Origin: Valencia hispanica | Taxonomy: Eukaryota > Chordata > Actinopteri > Cyprinodontiformes > Valenciidae | Reading direction: 5' to 3' | NCBI GenBank assembly: GCA_963556495.2 | Contig: OY747704.1 | Coordinates: 285,001-349,000, forward strand | Length of the DNA stretch: 64,000 nt | Shown: one piece after another, positions 37,700 through 49,319 of the stretch | How positions within the stretch are numbered: the stretch's first letter is position 1 | Layout: the number at the start of each line of letters is the position of its first letter | Notes under the pieces: generated by a model | Told to the model about the DNA's origin: nothing | The model's database searches: none | Seen by the model: only the letters and a program-made list of their open reading frames with translations | Translations under genes and position numbers: made by a program

Positions 37700-38145
37700 A
37701 TCTGGTCTTAATATTTCTAAGGTAGCGTATGCATCCCACTATTGCCAGTTACCGCATATTGAAAACATACAAAGGATTGTATTGGAAGCATTTTGCTGCC
37801 ATCTAGTGGACAGAGTTAGCCCAGAAAATGCCTAATTTAGGCATATTTTAGAACATTCAGTGTGTGTCAAAAAATATCCATGGTAAGGTTTTGGTGCTGA
37901 TTTCAGAAATCTTGGGGGATTAAAAGGTTTCTCGACCATTCCACTTCACTCTGCTTTAGAGCATTTTTCAGATATGTCCCACAACACAATTTGTTTTCCT
38001 AAAATGCTCCATTCTTTTGAGTCAGCACAGCATGATAATCAGCCACAGATGGAGGTCTAAATAACTACAGAGCTTCCACAGTGTAGAACTCATCTCATCA
38101 ATCCTTTCCTTTTCTGTCTTGTTCAGAATAAGCCAGGGAGGCTAA
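37700..38145. other. No gene recognised
   Basis: AT-rich sequence with short frames only and no repeat terminus that I recognise. Confidence 0.35.
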
Positions 38146-38148
38146 ATT

Positions 38149-38247
38149 AGGATCTGTTGAGTCCAGTTCATCCTGAAACGTTCTGTTGTGTAGAAGCAGT
38201 ACAGGATAGGGTCACTGCTCTGCAGCAGAGACACCACAGTCAGTCAG
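38149..38247 (-). pseudogene. Possible GPCR TM7 remnant
   Basis: The minus-strand translation reads LTVVSLLQSSDPILYCFYTT before ERFRMNW and a stop near 38149. A DPxxY motif with preceding hydrophobic residues and a short tail is typical of transmembrane helix 7 of rhodopsin-class receptors. A stop lies directly upstream (about 38245) and no other receptor helices are found nearby. It could be a pseudogene fragment, a terminal exon or chance. Confidence 0.3.
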
Positions 38248-38700
38248 AGTGAGACTTTCTCAATAAATATATTACCAGAGGTATGTTGTATTTGGCAACA
38301 TCTATGTGGCCACAGAACCCTGTGGATTGCTCTGCTATTGGCCAACAACCAAAAAGATAGATAGGGGGATTTCTCTGCTCATCTGACATTCCTGCTGAGG
38401 GCCTCAACTCTTGCTCGTCCTTCCCAGGAATGCAAAGCCAGAACTTTTATAAGTAGCTGTTGATAGAAGTGTGCATGGGATATTTGCCTGAGTGGAGAGC
38501 AGGGTAAGCTGTAGCCAGCGATATGACTGAGAGGACCTACAGTACATCCATCTCAGTTTCTTTTTCCTGCCAGGGTCTCTCCTCTGTCTCCTCCAAGTAC
38601 CGCCTGATACATACCTGTTGAAAATTAAGAAATGCTATCCTGCGCTCAAAACTGTGATCGCTCTGTTTTACCCTGAAATGCTTAATCTTCACAGGCTCTT

Positions 38701-40815
38701 TTAAAAATAATAATAATAATAACACATAAGTTTAATATAGCAAGTCAGATGTGAGTCAGATGCACGAATATATAAGGTGAGAGAATTCCATAAGGTGGGA
38801 GTACTTAAGGCAAAGGCTCTGTCCCCAGTGGTGCGATGTTTTGAGTTGATGGTCTGAGAAAGGAGGTTTAAAGCAGAGGAGACAGCAGGAAGGATGATGT
38901 TATCGCAGCAGATCAAAGGGGTATAGAGGGGCGAGGTTATTGAGAGCTTTTTATGTCATGAGAAGGACCTTGAATTGGATTTTCTGCTGAATAGGGAGCC
39001 AGTGGAGCTTTTGTAGAACAGGAGTTATGTGATCTCTAGAGCAGGTGTGGGTGAGTAGCTGGGCAGCTGAGTTCTGTACATGTTGTAGTTTCTTGAGATG
39101 GATGGACGGAAGACCATAAAGCAGGTTATTGCAATAATCAATTCTGGAAGAGATGAACGCTTGGATTAGGGTTTCGGCAGCAGCAATTGAGAGAGTGGGA
39201 TGGAAACAAGCAATATGTCGGAGGTGAAAGAAGGCTATTTGGGGCTGGAAAGAGAGGGTGGAGTCAAAAATTAATCCAGGATTTCTGATCTGAGGTGAAG
39301 GAGTAAGAGATTGACCATTAACGGAGAGCGTGAAGTCTTGGGTGGAGGGGAGGAGGGATCTGGGTCCCGTTATTAGTATTTCAGATTTATTACAGTTTAG
39401 CTTCAGGAAATTTGATGTCATCCATGATTTAATGGCAGTGAGACAGTTTGTTATGATGGAGACAGTACTAAAGGTGATGATTTTTGTAGATAGGTAAAGT
39501 TGTTTGTCATTGGCGTAGCAGTAAAATTGGAGCCCATACTGACAAATAATGTATCTAAAGGGTAACATGTAGATGATAAAAAGAAAGAGAACCTAGAACC
39601 GAGCCCTGGGGACACCATGGGTTACTGGGGTGATATTGGATGTGCAGTTATTTGCGGAAATGTATTGGGATATGTGTGAGAGGTAGGATAAAAACCAGGA
39701 GATGGTTGAACCAGTGATGCCAACTTGCGACTGCAGACAATGTAAAAGGATGGAGTGATTTATTGCGTCAATGGCAGCACTGAGGTCAAGGAGGAGGAGT
39801 ACGGAGAGATGACCAGAATCAGATGCTAACAAAAGGTCATTAGTCACCTTGATGAGAGCTGATTCAGTGCTGTGGTGAGAACGGAATCCAGATTGAAAGA
39901 TCTCATAAAGCTCATTGGAGTGAAGATGTTGAGTTAATTGAGAGGCCACAGAACGTTCCAGAATTTTAGCTATTAAAGGCAGGTTGGAAATGGGGCAGAA
40001 GTTGTCATGGTTTTGGAGGTCAAGTCCTGTTTTTTTGTGGCCACATTGGCCTTTATGACTGTGGACAGGTTACAGAAAGGAGAGAGAAGTTGGGGGAGAG
40101 ACACTCGGCAAATGTCCTCGGGCCGGAGTTGAACCTGGGACGACCGCATCTTAAAATGTGGCGCCCGTCTTTAACCACTGCGCCACGCGACGCCCCCAAG
40201 TCCTAGTTTTCTGAGTATAGGTTTTATGGCAGCAAGTTTGAAGGCAGAGGGGAAGATACCAGAGGTCAGCGATGAGTTAATGATGTCAAGGATAAGTGGA
40301 GTGAGGCATAAAAAGACATGCTTTTACCAGTGGGGATGGAGCAGGGTCCAATGGACAGGGGGAAAGATTGATGTTGGAAAAATGTTTGCCGAGTTCAGAG
40401 GCAGTCATTAAAGATTGGGAGGAAAAACAGTTTTGGATGGACAGGGGAGGATCGAGCGGAAGGTCAGTGCTACAAGGAGTAGTGGACAGGAGCTCCTGGT
40501 GGATATTGTCAATTTTGGAGCTGAAGAATTTCAAGAAGTTATTACATTTATCTTTATTGAAAGATTGTAGGTAATTGTCCCACTGGTTCATTTTGTTGAT
40601 GGTGGAGAAAAGAATGCGTGGATTTAAGGAACCAGTCAGGATAATACTGGAGTAGATGGATGTGCGAGCTGAGGTAAGTGCAGTTCTGTAAAAGTCTGTG
40701 TGGTTATCAGGTGCTTTTTTATGTACTGAGAATCCGGTTTTCTTGTACAGGCGTTCGAGTTGTCTGCATTGTTTTTTGATTATGTGTAGTGATGTTGCTC
40801 CAGAGCACACGAAAC
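38701..40815 (-). pseudogene. L2-clade retrotransposon relic, minus strand
   Basis: Minus-strand frames give consecutive ORF2 parts. 40286-40810 covers the linker before the RT. 39593-39949 has FQSGFRSHHSTESALIKV, LLDLSAAIDAINH and VTHGVPRA. 38951-39568 has CYANDKQLYLS, the degenerate catalytic box, then ISSRIDYCNNLLYGLP and DHITPVLQKLHWLPI. 38701-38916 encodes the C-terminus with STPTLWNSL. The family differs from the 41.0-45.9 kb element. Frameshifts, the YAND box and the inserted SINE show it is dead. The endonuclease is missing. Confidence 0.85.
40021..40204 (-). repeat. tRNA-derived SINE with 8-bp target-site duplication
   Basis: The SINE (40029-40196) has, on the minus strand, an A-box-like tggcgcagtgg (complement of 40175-40185) and a perfect B box ggttcaactcc (complement of 40125-40135). 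A short A tail is seen as T7 at 40030-40037. The direct repeat caagtcct flanks it at 40021-40028 and 40197-40204. It interrupts the L2-clade relic and so is younger than it. Confidence 0.85.
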
Positions 40816-41243
40816 CTTAATTTCTCTCCATTGAAGGCCTAAAGCAGGAATTCTGGGTGTTGAACGTCATGCTAAGTGAAAAGTTGAACAGTGATGGTGA
40901 ATCAGTCTCCAGTAGAAGGAAAAACAGGCTTGGCCGTAGAGTCCCTGACTTCTGAGCAACTAGTCAAAGGCTGATGATACTGATTCGACGGGGTAAGCCG
41001 TATTGCGTCATTTCCTGTTGTCACTGTTGCGCTCCCTGTAAACTGTTTGGTGTTCAGAGTCTCTTGAATTGATCTTATTTTCTCTCTGCTGAGCCCTTTC
41101 TAAGTTATTTTAACACACAAGCACACTAAAATACACGTTTTGTGGTGGTGTACTTTACGTTTTGGGAACTCCTTGTGTTTCACACAGCTTTTCTTGGGGT
41201 GGTAAGGTCTCGCTAGCTCAGTTAGCTTAGCTTCATTGCGGCT

Positions 41244-42128
41244 ATGGCTACTCTTCTCTCTCCTGTCTCTAACTCTTCTCTTCTCTCTTGCTCTCTCTGT
41301 CAGATGTTTAGTTACTTCCCTGCCTCCTTTAGTGATAATGGTAACTGTAATAAATGTAATATTTTTGTAGCTTTGGAGGCGAGGGTATCAGAATTAGAAG
41401 CACGGCTCCGCGCTGTTGAAAAACCAGCAGATAGCCGAAGCCCATTAGCCAGCGCGGAGCCAACAAGGATAGATCCCCCTAGCTGTCCTCCGGTAGAGCC
41501 CGCGCAGCCGGGACCTCAGGCTGGTTGGGTGACTGTACGTAGGAAGCATAGTTCTAGGACCCAGCCCCCGGGCCACCACCAACCGGTCCGCGTTTCTAAC
41601 AGATTTTCCCCGCTCAGCAAAACACCCGCTGAGAAACCGACCCTGGTAATTGGCAGCTCCATAGTCAGAAACGTGGCATTAGAGACACCATTGACCATAG
41701 TCAAATGTTTGCCAGGGGCCAGAACGGGCGACATCAAATCCTACCTGAAACTGCTGGCTAAAGATAACCGTAAATACAGTAAGATTGTTATTCACGCTGG
41801 CGGTAATGACACCCGGTTACGCCAATCGGAGGTCACTAAAATTAGTGTTGCTTCGGTGTGTACGTTTGCTAAAACAATGTCAGACTCGGTAATCTTTTCT
41901 GGTCCCCTGCCTGATCGGACCAGTGACGATATGTTTAGCCGCATGCTGTCATTCCATCAATGGTTGTCTAGATGGTGTCCTGCAAACGATGTGGGCTACA
42001 TTGATAACTGGAGAACTTTTTGGGGAAAACCTGGTCTGATCCGGAGAGACGGCATCCATCCCACTTTGGATGGAGCAGCTCTTCTTTCTAGGAATATGGC
42101 CGAATTTATTAGTCCTCCAAAACACTGA
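41244..42128 (+). CDS. L2 ORF1 protein: zinc-ribbon-like motif, coiled coil, SGNH esterase
   Basis: The 294-residue protein is intact. Residues ~12-40 hold two CxxC pairs (CSLC and CNKC), suggesting a small zinc-binding module. Residues ~45-62 ([16 protein letters not shown]) look like a short coiled coil. From residue ~132 a SGNH-hydrolase pattern appears: IGSSIV (nucleophile serine), HAGGNDT (block III) and DGIHPT (catalytic Asp/His) near the C-terminus. Esterase ORF1 proteins are known for fish L2/CR1-type LINEs, where they act as RNA-associated chaperones; the role of the esterase activity is unsettled. The start is the ATG right after the gcggct leader, and ORF2 begins 93 nt after the stop. 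Confidence 0.88.
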   Translation: MATLLSPVSNSSLLSCSLCQMFSYFPASFSDNGNCNKCNIFVALEARVSELEARLRAVEKPADSRSPLASAEPTRIDPPSCPPVEPAQPGPQAGWVTVRRKHSSRTQPPGHHQPVRVSNRFSPLSKTPAEKPTLVIGSSIVRNVALETPLTIVKCLPGARTGDIKSYLKLLAKDNRKYSKIVIHAGGNDTRLRQSEVTKISVASVCTFAKTMSDSVIFSGPLPDRTSDDMFSRMLSFHQWLSRWCPANDVGYIDNWRTFWGKPGLIRRDGIHPTLDGAALLSRNMAEFISPPKH

Positions 42129-42221
42129 CAACCCAGGGTCCAGACCACGAAGCAGAGTCGTAGTTTAACCCACCTCTCTGCTGCTTCTGTACTGTTACCC
42201 CCCCATTACTCTATAGAAACA

Positions 42222-45218
42222 GTGTCTTGCCCACGGCCAAAATTAAATGGATTAAAAGTTAAGCCAACAAAAGCAAATTATGGAAATCTCATAAAAATAA
42301 ATACAACTTTGACTGAACAGAAAAATAAATCTATTAAATGTGGTTTATTAAACATAAGATCTCTCTCCTCAAAGACTTTGTTAGTAAATGACTTGATTTG
42401 TGATAATCACATTGATTTCCTTTGTCTCAGAGAAACCTGGTTGCAGCAGGAGGATTATGTCAGTATAAATGAGTCAACTCCTTCCAGTCATTTAAATTTT
42501 CACATTTATAGAAATACTGGGCGAGGAGGAGGAGTTGCAACCATTTTTCGTTCTGATTTACTAATTAGTCCCAGACCAATTGATAGCTACAGTTCTTTTG
42601 AACATCTAACCCTTAATTTTCCTCATCCAAGTTGCAAAACATTAAGACCATTTTTGTTTGTGGTTTTGTATCGTCCACCAGGCCCTTACTCTCAATTCTT
42701 GGATCAGATCTCACATTTTTTATCTGATTTAGTATTAAATACTGATAGGGTTATTATAGTGGGGGACTTTAATATTCATGTGGATACTGAAAGTGATAGC
42801 CTAAATGCAGCCTTTAGTGCTATTTTAGACTCAATTGGCTTTACTCAAAAAGTACAGGGATCGACCCACTCGGGCAAACACACTTTGGACCTTGTACTGA
42901 CATACGGTATTGAGTGTGAGGAAATAACAGTCCACCCACATAACCCGGTCCTGTCTGACCACTTCTTAATAACTTTTGAATTTACTTTAACTGACCATCT
43001 TAAATCTGAAAGAACATTTCATTATAGTAGAGCTTTATCAGACAATGCTGTAACAATTTTTAAAGAATCTGTTCCATTCTTACTTTCCTTAGTGTCTCAC
43101 ACAGTGGATGGCAGCAATTCTATCTCTAACCCTTCAGAAATTGATGATCTGGTTCACAGCGTTACGTCCTCATTGCGTTTGGCATTAGATAGTGTAGCCC
43201 CCTTAAAAAAGAAAGTGGCTAGCCATAGGAGGCTGACTCCTTGGTTCAACGCAGAGTTGCGTACCTTAAAGCAGAATACTAGGAAGTTGGAGAGCAAATG
43301 GCGCTCTACACACCTAGAGGATTCCTATTTAACCTGGAATAACAGTCTACTGCTGTATAAAAAGACCCTTCGACAAGCTAGAACAGCATATTTTTCATCA
43401 TTAATAGAGGCGAATAAAAACAATCCTAGGTTTCTTTTTAGTACAGTTGCCAAACTTACACAGAGTCATAGCTCTGTTGAGCCAACTATTCCCCCAGCTC
43501 TTAGCAGTGATGATTTTATGGGATTCTTCGTAAATAAAATTAATTCTATTAAAAATAAAATCATTGGCATCCTCCCAAACATGATTACTTCTTCCTCAGT
43601 AAATGAGGCAGTATCGGAAAGAACTGTAGATCCTCAGTTGTGCTTAGGCTGTTTTGATTCAGTCGAGCTTTCGGAATTATCAAAAATATTAGCCTCATCT
43701 AAACCTTCAACTTGTATGTTGGACCCAATTTCAACCAAATTATTTAAAGAAGTGTTCCATTTGGTTCCTGGCCCCATTTTGGATATGATGAATCTATCCT
43801 TAGTAAACGGATACGTACCACAGGAATTTAAAATAGCTGTAATTAAACGTTTACTCAAGAAACCTTCCCTTGATCAAGATGACTTGGTGAATTACAGACC
43901 TATATCTAACCTTCCTTTCTTATCCAAAGTCCTTGAGAAAATTGTTGCTAATCAAGTCTGTGAGCATTTAAACAATAACGAGCTGTTTGAAGAGTTTCAG
44001 TCAGGTTTTAGAGCTCATCATAGCACTTAAACAGCACTGGTGAAGGTTACTAATGATATTCTCATGGCCTCAGATAATGGACTGGTGTCTGTTCTGGTTT
44101 TGTTAGATCTCAGTGCTGCTTTTGACACAGTCGATCATAATATTCTCTTAGAAAAGCTTGAACATGTTGCAGGGATCAAAGGAACAGCACTAGGCTGGTT
44201 TAAATCATATTTGTCTGATAGATTCCAGTTTGTTCATCTAAATGATAAATCTTCTTCACTCTCAAGAGTTACTTGTGGAGTTCCACAGGGTTCTGTGCTT
44301 GGACCAATTCTGTTCACCATATATATGCTCCCAATTGGTAGAATCATTAGACAGCATGGGATAAATTTCCACAGCTATGCAGATGATACACAACTATATT
44401 TATCCATAAATCCTGATGAACCCAGTCAGTTAGGTAGATTACAGGCATGTCTGGAAGACATAAAAACATGGATGACCCTAAACTTTTTCCTTTTAAATTC
44501 TGACAAAACAGAAGTTGCTGTCTTTGGACCAGAAGTTTTTAAACAGAAACTAATTAGTCAATCACTTCATCTGGATGGCATTAAATTGGCCCCCAGTAAT
44601 AACGTAAAGAACCTCGGCGTTATTTTTGACCGAGACTTGACATTTAAATCCCATATTAAACAGGTTTCTAGGATTTCTTTCTTTCACCTCCGGAATATTG
44701 CTAAAATTAGAAACATCCTGTCCAGGAGTGATGCTGAGAAACTAGTCCATGCATTTGTTACCTCAAGGCTGGACTACTGTAATTCTTTACTATCAGGTAG
44801 TCCACAAAATGCCATTAAAAGCCTTCAGTTGATCCAAAATGCGGCAGCAAGAGTTTTGATGAATATTAAAAAGAGAGATCACATTTCTCCTGTTTTAGCT
44901 TCCCTTCATTGGCTCCCTGTTAAATCCAGAATAGAATTTAAGATCCTTCTTCTTACATACAAAGCCCTTAATAATCAAGCTCCATCATACATCAGAGATC
45001 TAATTGTTCCTTATGTTCCTAACAGAGCCCTTCGCTCTCAGACTGCAGGTTTACTTGTAGTTCCTAGGATTTCTAAAAGTATAATGGGAGGCAGATCTTT
45101 TAGTTATCAGGCTCCTCTCCTGTGGAACCAGCTCCCAGCTTTAGTCCGTGATGCAGACACTCTGTTTACTTTTAAGGCCAGGCTTAAAACTTTCCTTTTT
45201 GATAAAGCTTATAGTTAG
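42222..45218 (+). pseudogene. L2 ORF2: endonuclease-reverse transcriptase with one nonsense codon
   Basis: The frame is about 998 codons long and is broken only by TAA at 44028-44030. Other copies and relatives have a glutamate (HHSTE) there, so a single G-to-T change explains it. The endonuclease has [31 protein letters not shown] and LSDHFLITF, so all catalytic positions are kept. The RT has [42 protein letters not shown] and YADDTQLYLS. The C-terminal conserved region has RDHISPVLASLHWLPV and LLWNQLPAL. In this copy translation would stop before the catalytic aspartates, so it should not be autonomously active. Confidence 0.92.
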
Positions 45219-45945
45219 AGTGGCTAAGGTCATCCTGAGCTATCTCTGTAGTTATGCTGCTATAGGCTTAGACTGCTGGAGGACAGACTTACCAATTTTC
45301 TTCACTCTGCTACTCCCTTTTCTCCTACTACTCTCCAGTTGTAATACAGTACATTCTGTTATTTCGACTGTTAACTTTGTTTTCTCTCAGTGTTTTTCTC
45401 TCCATAGAAGATATACCTGGTCTGGTATCCTGCTTGGCTGCAATGCCCTGTTGGACGGGGGGCATCGACTGGGATGATCCCCCCAGTAACTGAACATCCA
45501 CTGTGTCCTGTTATTAACTTTTTACTTCCTGTAACATAAAAAGTTCTCTTATATCAGATCTTCTGTTCCTTCTGTGTTTCTGCTCTGTCTTCTCAAACCC
45601 CCAGACGGTCTTGGCAGATGGCCGCTCCTACTGAGCCTGGTTCTGTTGGAGGTTTCTTCCTGTTAAAGTGGAGTTTTTCCTCTCCACCGTCGCTACATGC
45701 TTGCTCAGTATGAGGGATTGCTGAAGGATTGCTGTGGTTGGAAAGTCTGCATCAACGGGGCCCAACCTCACGCCAATGACTGACACAATCTGCTGGGTTT
45801 CCTTAAATAGGAAACTTTTTAACTGATTGGAATGTTTGTATAAATGTATTGAAATGACTTCTTGTTAAGTGCCTTGAGATGACATCTGTTGTGAATTGGC
45901 GCTATATAAATAAACTGAATTGAATTGAATTGAAAATTGAATTGA
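45219..45945 (+). repeat. L2 3' UTR and tail
   Basis: The UTR carries the passages copied elsewhere in the window (795-1102 and 2571-2788 inverted; 48115-48835 direct). It ends with gcgctatataaataaactga followed by repeats of the TTGAA type, the terminal signature of this clade. Confidence 0.88.
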
Positions 45946-46355
45946 TGGTGCCGAGTATGTGTGCCGCTGTCTGTTTCTGAACACATTCTGCTGCCGCCCC
46001 ACTGTTATTTGGCTCGGTGGCCAAACTTGTAAAAATCAGTCAGTGCAGACTGTTGGACAGGGTGAGGGCACAAGTATTATTCATCATTAGCTTTGTGTTC
46101 TTTTTATTATCTGAAATTGAGTTTTTCCTCAGGTGTCAAGATCAATTTTCATTGGCCAAACAGAAGATCATTTTCACTTGCCACTTTTTAAATTGCTGTA
46201 ATTATACAAGGCTGTAAATCCTGTTAATAAGCAATAAGCACATTTCTTTTTAACATCTTGGTACAGGCATTTAAATCCATCCAATCCTGTGATAGAGACT
46301 GCTTGAAAAATAATTTAAATTATCCATGATAACTCAGATTAAGTCTGATTCACAC
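45946..46355. other. No gene recognised
   Basis: About 400 bp between two LINE copies, with no motif or repeat that I can name. Confidence 0.35.
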
Positions 46356-46359
46356 AATA

Positions 46360-46919
46360 ATGTTGGATAAAGCCTGGGGAGTTTCCTCCACCTCAGTCAT
46401 GGACTCTTCTGATTCCACAGGTTTGTCTTCAACCAAGTCAGGAGATACTGTTACCCCCTTTGCCTCCCCCTCCCACTTGTCTGTCACTAAAAGTCAGGTG
46501 AAGAGGCAGCTGGAGATACTGAACCGGAACAAGGCCGCAGGTCCAGATGGTGTCAGCCCCAGAGTCCTGAAGGCCTGTGCAGACCAGCTCTGTGGGATTC
46601 TTCAGCACCTCTTCAAAACCATAGCCTAACCCAGGAGAAAGTTCCAGTGCTGTGGAAGACATCATGCCTTGTTCCAGTACCAAAGAAAACTCACCCATCA
46701 GTCATCAATGACTATAGACCTGTTGCCCTGACATCCCACATCATTAAGGTCCTGGAGAGACTCCTGTTAACAAACTACCTGACAAACAGACCATTTTTTG
46801 TGAGACTGAAGGATTCTGTGTCAAACCAGGTGGTCAGTAGCACAGGAGCTGGTGGACCGCTTTGTGCCATGGTGTGGAAACAGTCGTCTTACCTTGAATT
46901 TGGACAAAACAAAGGAAAT
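46360..46919 (+). pseudogene. Rex1-like retrotransposon fragment with internal deletions
   Basis: Frames at 46360-46629 and 46647-46919 carry LNRNKAAGPDGVSPRVLKA, SCLVPVPKKTHPSVINDYRP and KVLERLLL. They then jump to NYLTNRPFFVRLKDSVSNQV, skipping about 130 residues that include the FDFSSAFNT region. A second jump leads from VSSTGA to a piece equivalent to the WCGNN region. It ends abruptly at 46919, where L2 sequence begins. It is closely related to the copy at 22184-26800. Confidence 0.85.
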
Positions 46920-48835
46920 CCTCATCCAAGTTGCAAAACATTAAGACCATTTTTGTTTGTGGTTTTGTATCGTCCACCAGGCCCTTACTCTCAATTCTTG
47001 GATCAGATCTCACATTTTTTATCTGATTTAGTATTAAATACTGATAGGGTCATTATAGTGGGGGACTTTAATATTCATGTGGACACTGAAAGTGATAGCC
47101 TAAATGCAGCCTTTAATGCTATTTTAGACTCAATTGGCTTTACTCAAAAAGTACAGGGATCGACCCACTCGGGTAAACACACTTTGGACCTTGTACTGAC
47201 ATACGGTATTGAGTGTGAGGAAATAACAGTCCACCCACATAACCCGGTCCTGTCTGACCACTTCTTGATAACTTTTGAATTTACTTTAACTGACCATCTT
47301 AAATCTGAAAGAAAATTTCGAAGTCATTCCTACATACCAGCTTGACACAGTCCTTTATGTTACCCCCCCCTTTTTAGCCCTAGCAAAGTGGGTTGTTACA
47401 CCAGCTGTTAATGTTTCTTGTGGATCCCTCATTCATACGAGGTGGTCTCTGATAAAGCTGTATACCATTCAGTGTAAATGGGATAGTTCTGCCCCTTTCA
47501 GTACATTCGTATGACCCTCTTGACAGTAGTAGAGGTGATTTTAAGCCACTGTACTTTTTCAGTTTCTTTTCAAAGACTATAATCCAAATAATTCAGAAGA
47601 CAATGCTGGTGTCAAGACCATATTCAAATTTAAAGCACTATTTATGTTTCCCACGACATTATGACAATAAGAGGGTAGATTGGGACAGGTGGGAAACATA
47701 TGAACCATCTATACCGGACTTTGTCTGCCATTAAAAGCCTTCAGTTGATCCAAAATGCGGCAGCAAGAGTTCTGATGAATATTAAAAAGAGAGATCACAT
47801 TTCTCCTGTTTTAGCTTCCCTTCATTTGCTCCCTGTTAAATCAAGAATAGAATTTAAGATCCTTCTTCTTACATACAAAGCCCTTAATAATCAAGCTCCA
47901 TCATACATCAGAGATCTAATTGTTCCTTATGTTCCTAACAGAGCACTTCGCTCTCAGACTGCAGGTTTACTTGTAGTTCCTAGGATTTCTAAAAGTAGAA
48001 TGGGAGGCAGATCTTTTAGTTATCAGGCTCCTCTCCTGTGGAACCAGCTCTCAGCTTTAGTCCGTGAGGCAGACACTCTTTACTTTTAAGGCCAGGCTTA
48101 AAACTTTCCTTTTTGATAAAGCTTATAGTTAGTGGCTAAGGTCATCCTGAGCTATCTCTGTAGTTATGCTGCTATAGGCTTAGACTGCTGGAGGACAGAC
48201 TGACCACCTTTCTTCACTCTGCTACTTTTCTCTCCTACTACTCTCCAGTTGTATTACAGTACATTCTACTATTTACACTGTTAACTTTGTGTTCTCTCAG
48301 TGTTTTTCTCTCCATAGAAGATATACCTGGTCTGGTATCCTGCTTGGCTGCAATGCCCTGTTGGACGGGGTGCATCGACTGGGATGGTGCTCCCAGTGGC
48401 TGAACATCCACTGTGTCCTGTTATCAACTTTTTACTTTCTGTAACATAGAAAGTACTCTTATATCGGATCTTCTGTTCCTTCTGTGTTTCTGCTCTGTCT
48501 TCTCAAACCCCCAGACGGTCGTGGCAGATGGCCGCTCCTACTGAGCCTGGTTCTGTTGGAGGTTTCTTCCTGTTAAAGGGGATTTTTCCTCTCCACCGTC
48601 ACTACATGCTTTTCTCAGTATGAGGGATTGCTGAAGGATTGCTGTGGTTGGAAAGTCTGCCCGACCTCACGCCAATGACTGACGCAATCTGCTGGGATTC
48701 CTTAAATAGGAAACTTTTTAACTGATTGGAATGTTTATATAAATGTATTGAAAGGACTTCTTGTTAAGTGCCTTGAGATTACATCTGTTGTGAATTGGCG
48801 CTATATAAATAAACTGAATTAAATTGAATTGCAAT
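46920..48835 (+). mobile_element. Chimeric L2 copy with internal deletion and 404-bp filler
   Basis: Positions 46920-47321 match 42620-43018 of the full L2 (endonuclease) with about five substitutions by eye. Positions 47726-48835 match 44810-45935 (C-terminus, 3' UTR, tail). The intervening ~1.79 kb is replaced by unrelated sequence at 47322-47725. The left junction with Rex1-like sequence is abrupt. The near identity shows a recent origin. Two insertions, a template switch or deletion with filler DNA are all possible. Confidence 0.88.
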
Positions 48836-48864
48836 GGGCCTGTGTTCTCCGAGTGATCTTCTAG

Positions 48865-49035
48865 TTTTAATTTAAGACATCCTTTTTTGTTTCAAACTCT
48901 ACCTGAAAATCGGCAATATGGCGCCAACATGGCATTAAACAACCTGACGGCAACACCCCTGGTCAGAAAATAAAACATACTCTAGTCTACCAGAAAAGTA
49001 GTTTGTCGCCATCTTCCTCAGTGTCCTGACAGTTC
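48865..49035 (+). repeat. Interspersed repeat shared with 13840-14060
   Basis: The shared blocks are aatttaagacat, acctgaaaatcggcaatat, gtcagaaaataaaacatact and gccatcttc. The family is not recognised. Confidence 0.6.
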
Positions 49036-49319
49036 TCACAGAGGCTAGATCATACTGGTGATGTCAAAAATCACACAGTTGTTGGGGACAGCCAAGTCAA
49101 CAACAGAGGACACACTGATTGACAGACCATACGTGATGACCAAGTCCAGGGTGTGTCTTCAGTTGTGAGTCTGCTGCATGACATGTTGGCTAAAATCCAT
49201 ATAATTCAGAATATTCAAAAAATTGTTAATAAAGGGTCTAAAAGGTTATTCATGTGTAGATTAAAACCAACAGCTAAAATGTCCTTTCAAAGGAGCTGTG
49301 GAGAGTTGATAAAGTTAAA

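Larger units (their letters stand above)
41000..45945 (+). mobile_element. Nearly complete L2-clade LINE with esterase ORF1
   Basis: A 5' UTR of about 240 nt is followed by ORF1 (41244-42128), ORF2 (42222-45218), a 3' UTR of about 720 nt and a TTGAA-repeat tail near 45930. The TTGAA tail, the SAAFDTVDH and YADDTQLYLS motifs and the ORF1 esterase fit the fish L2 clade (Maui/zebrafish L2-like). The only coding defect I see is one in-frame TAA in ORF2. Five or more truncated copies of this family are in the window. The exact 5' end is uncertain and no TSD was found. Confidence 0.88.
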
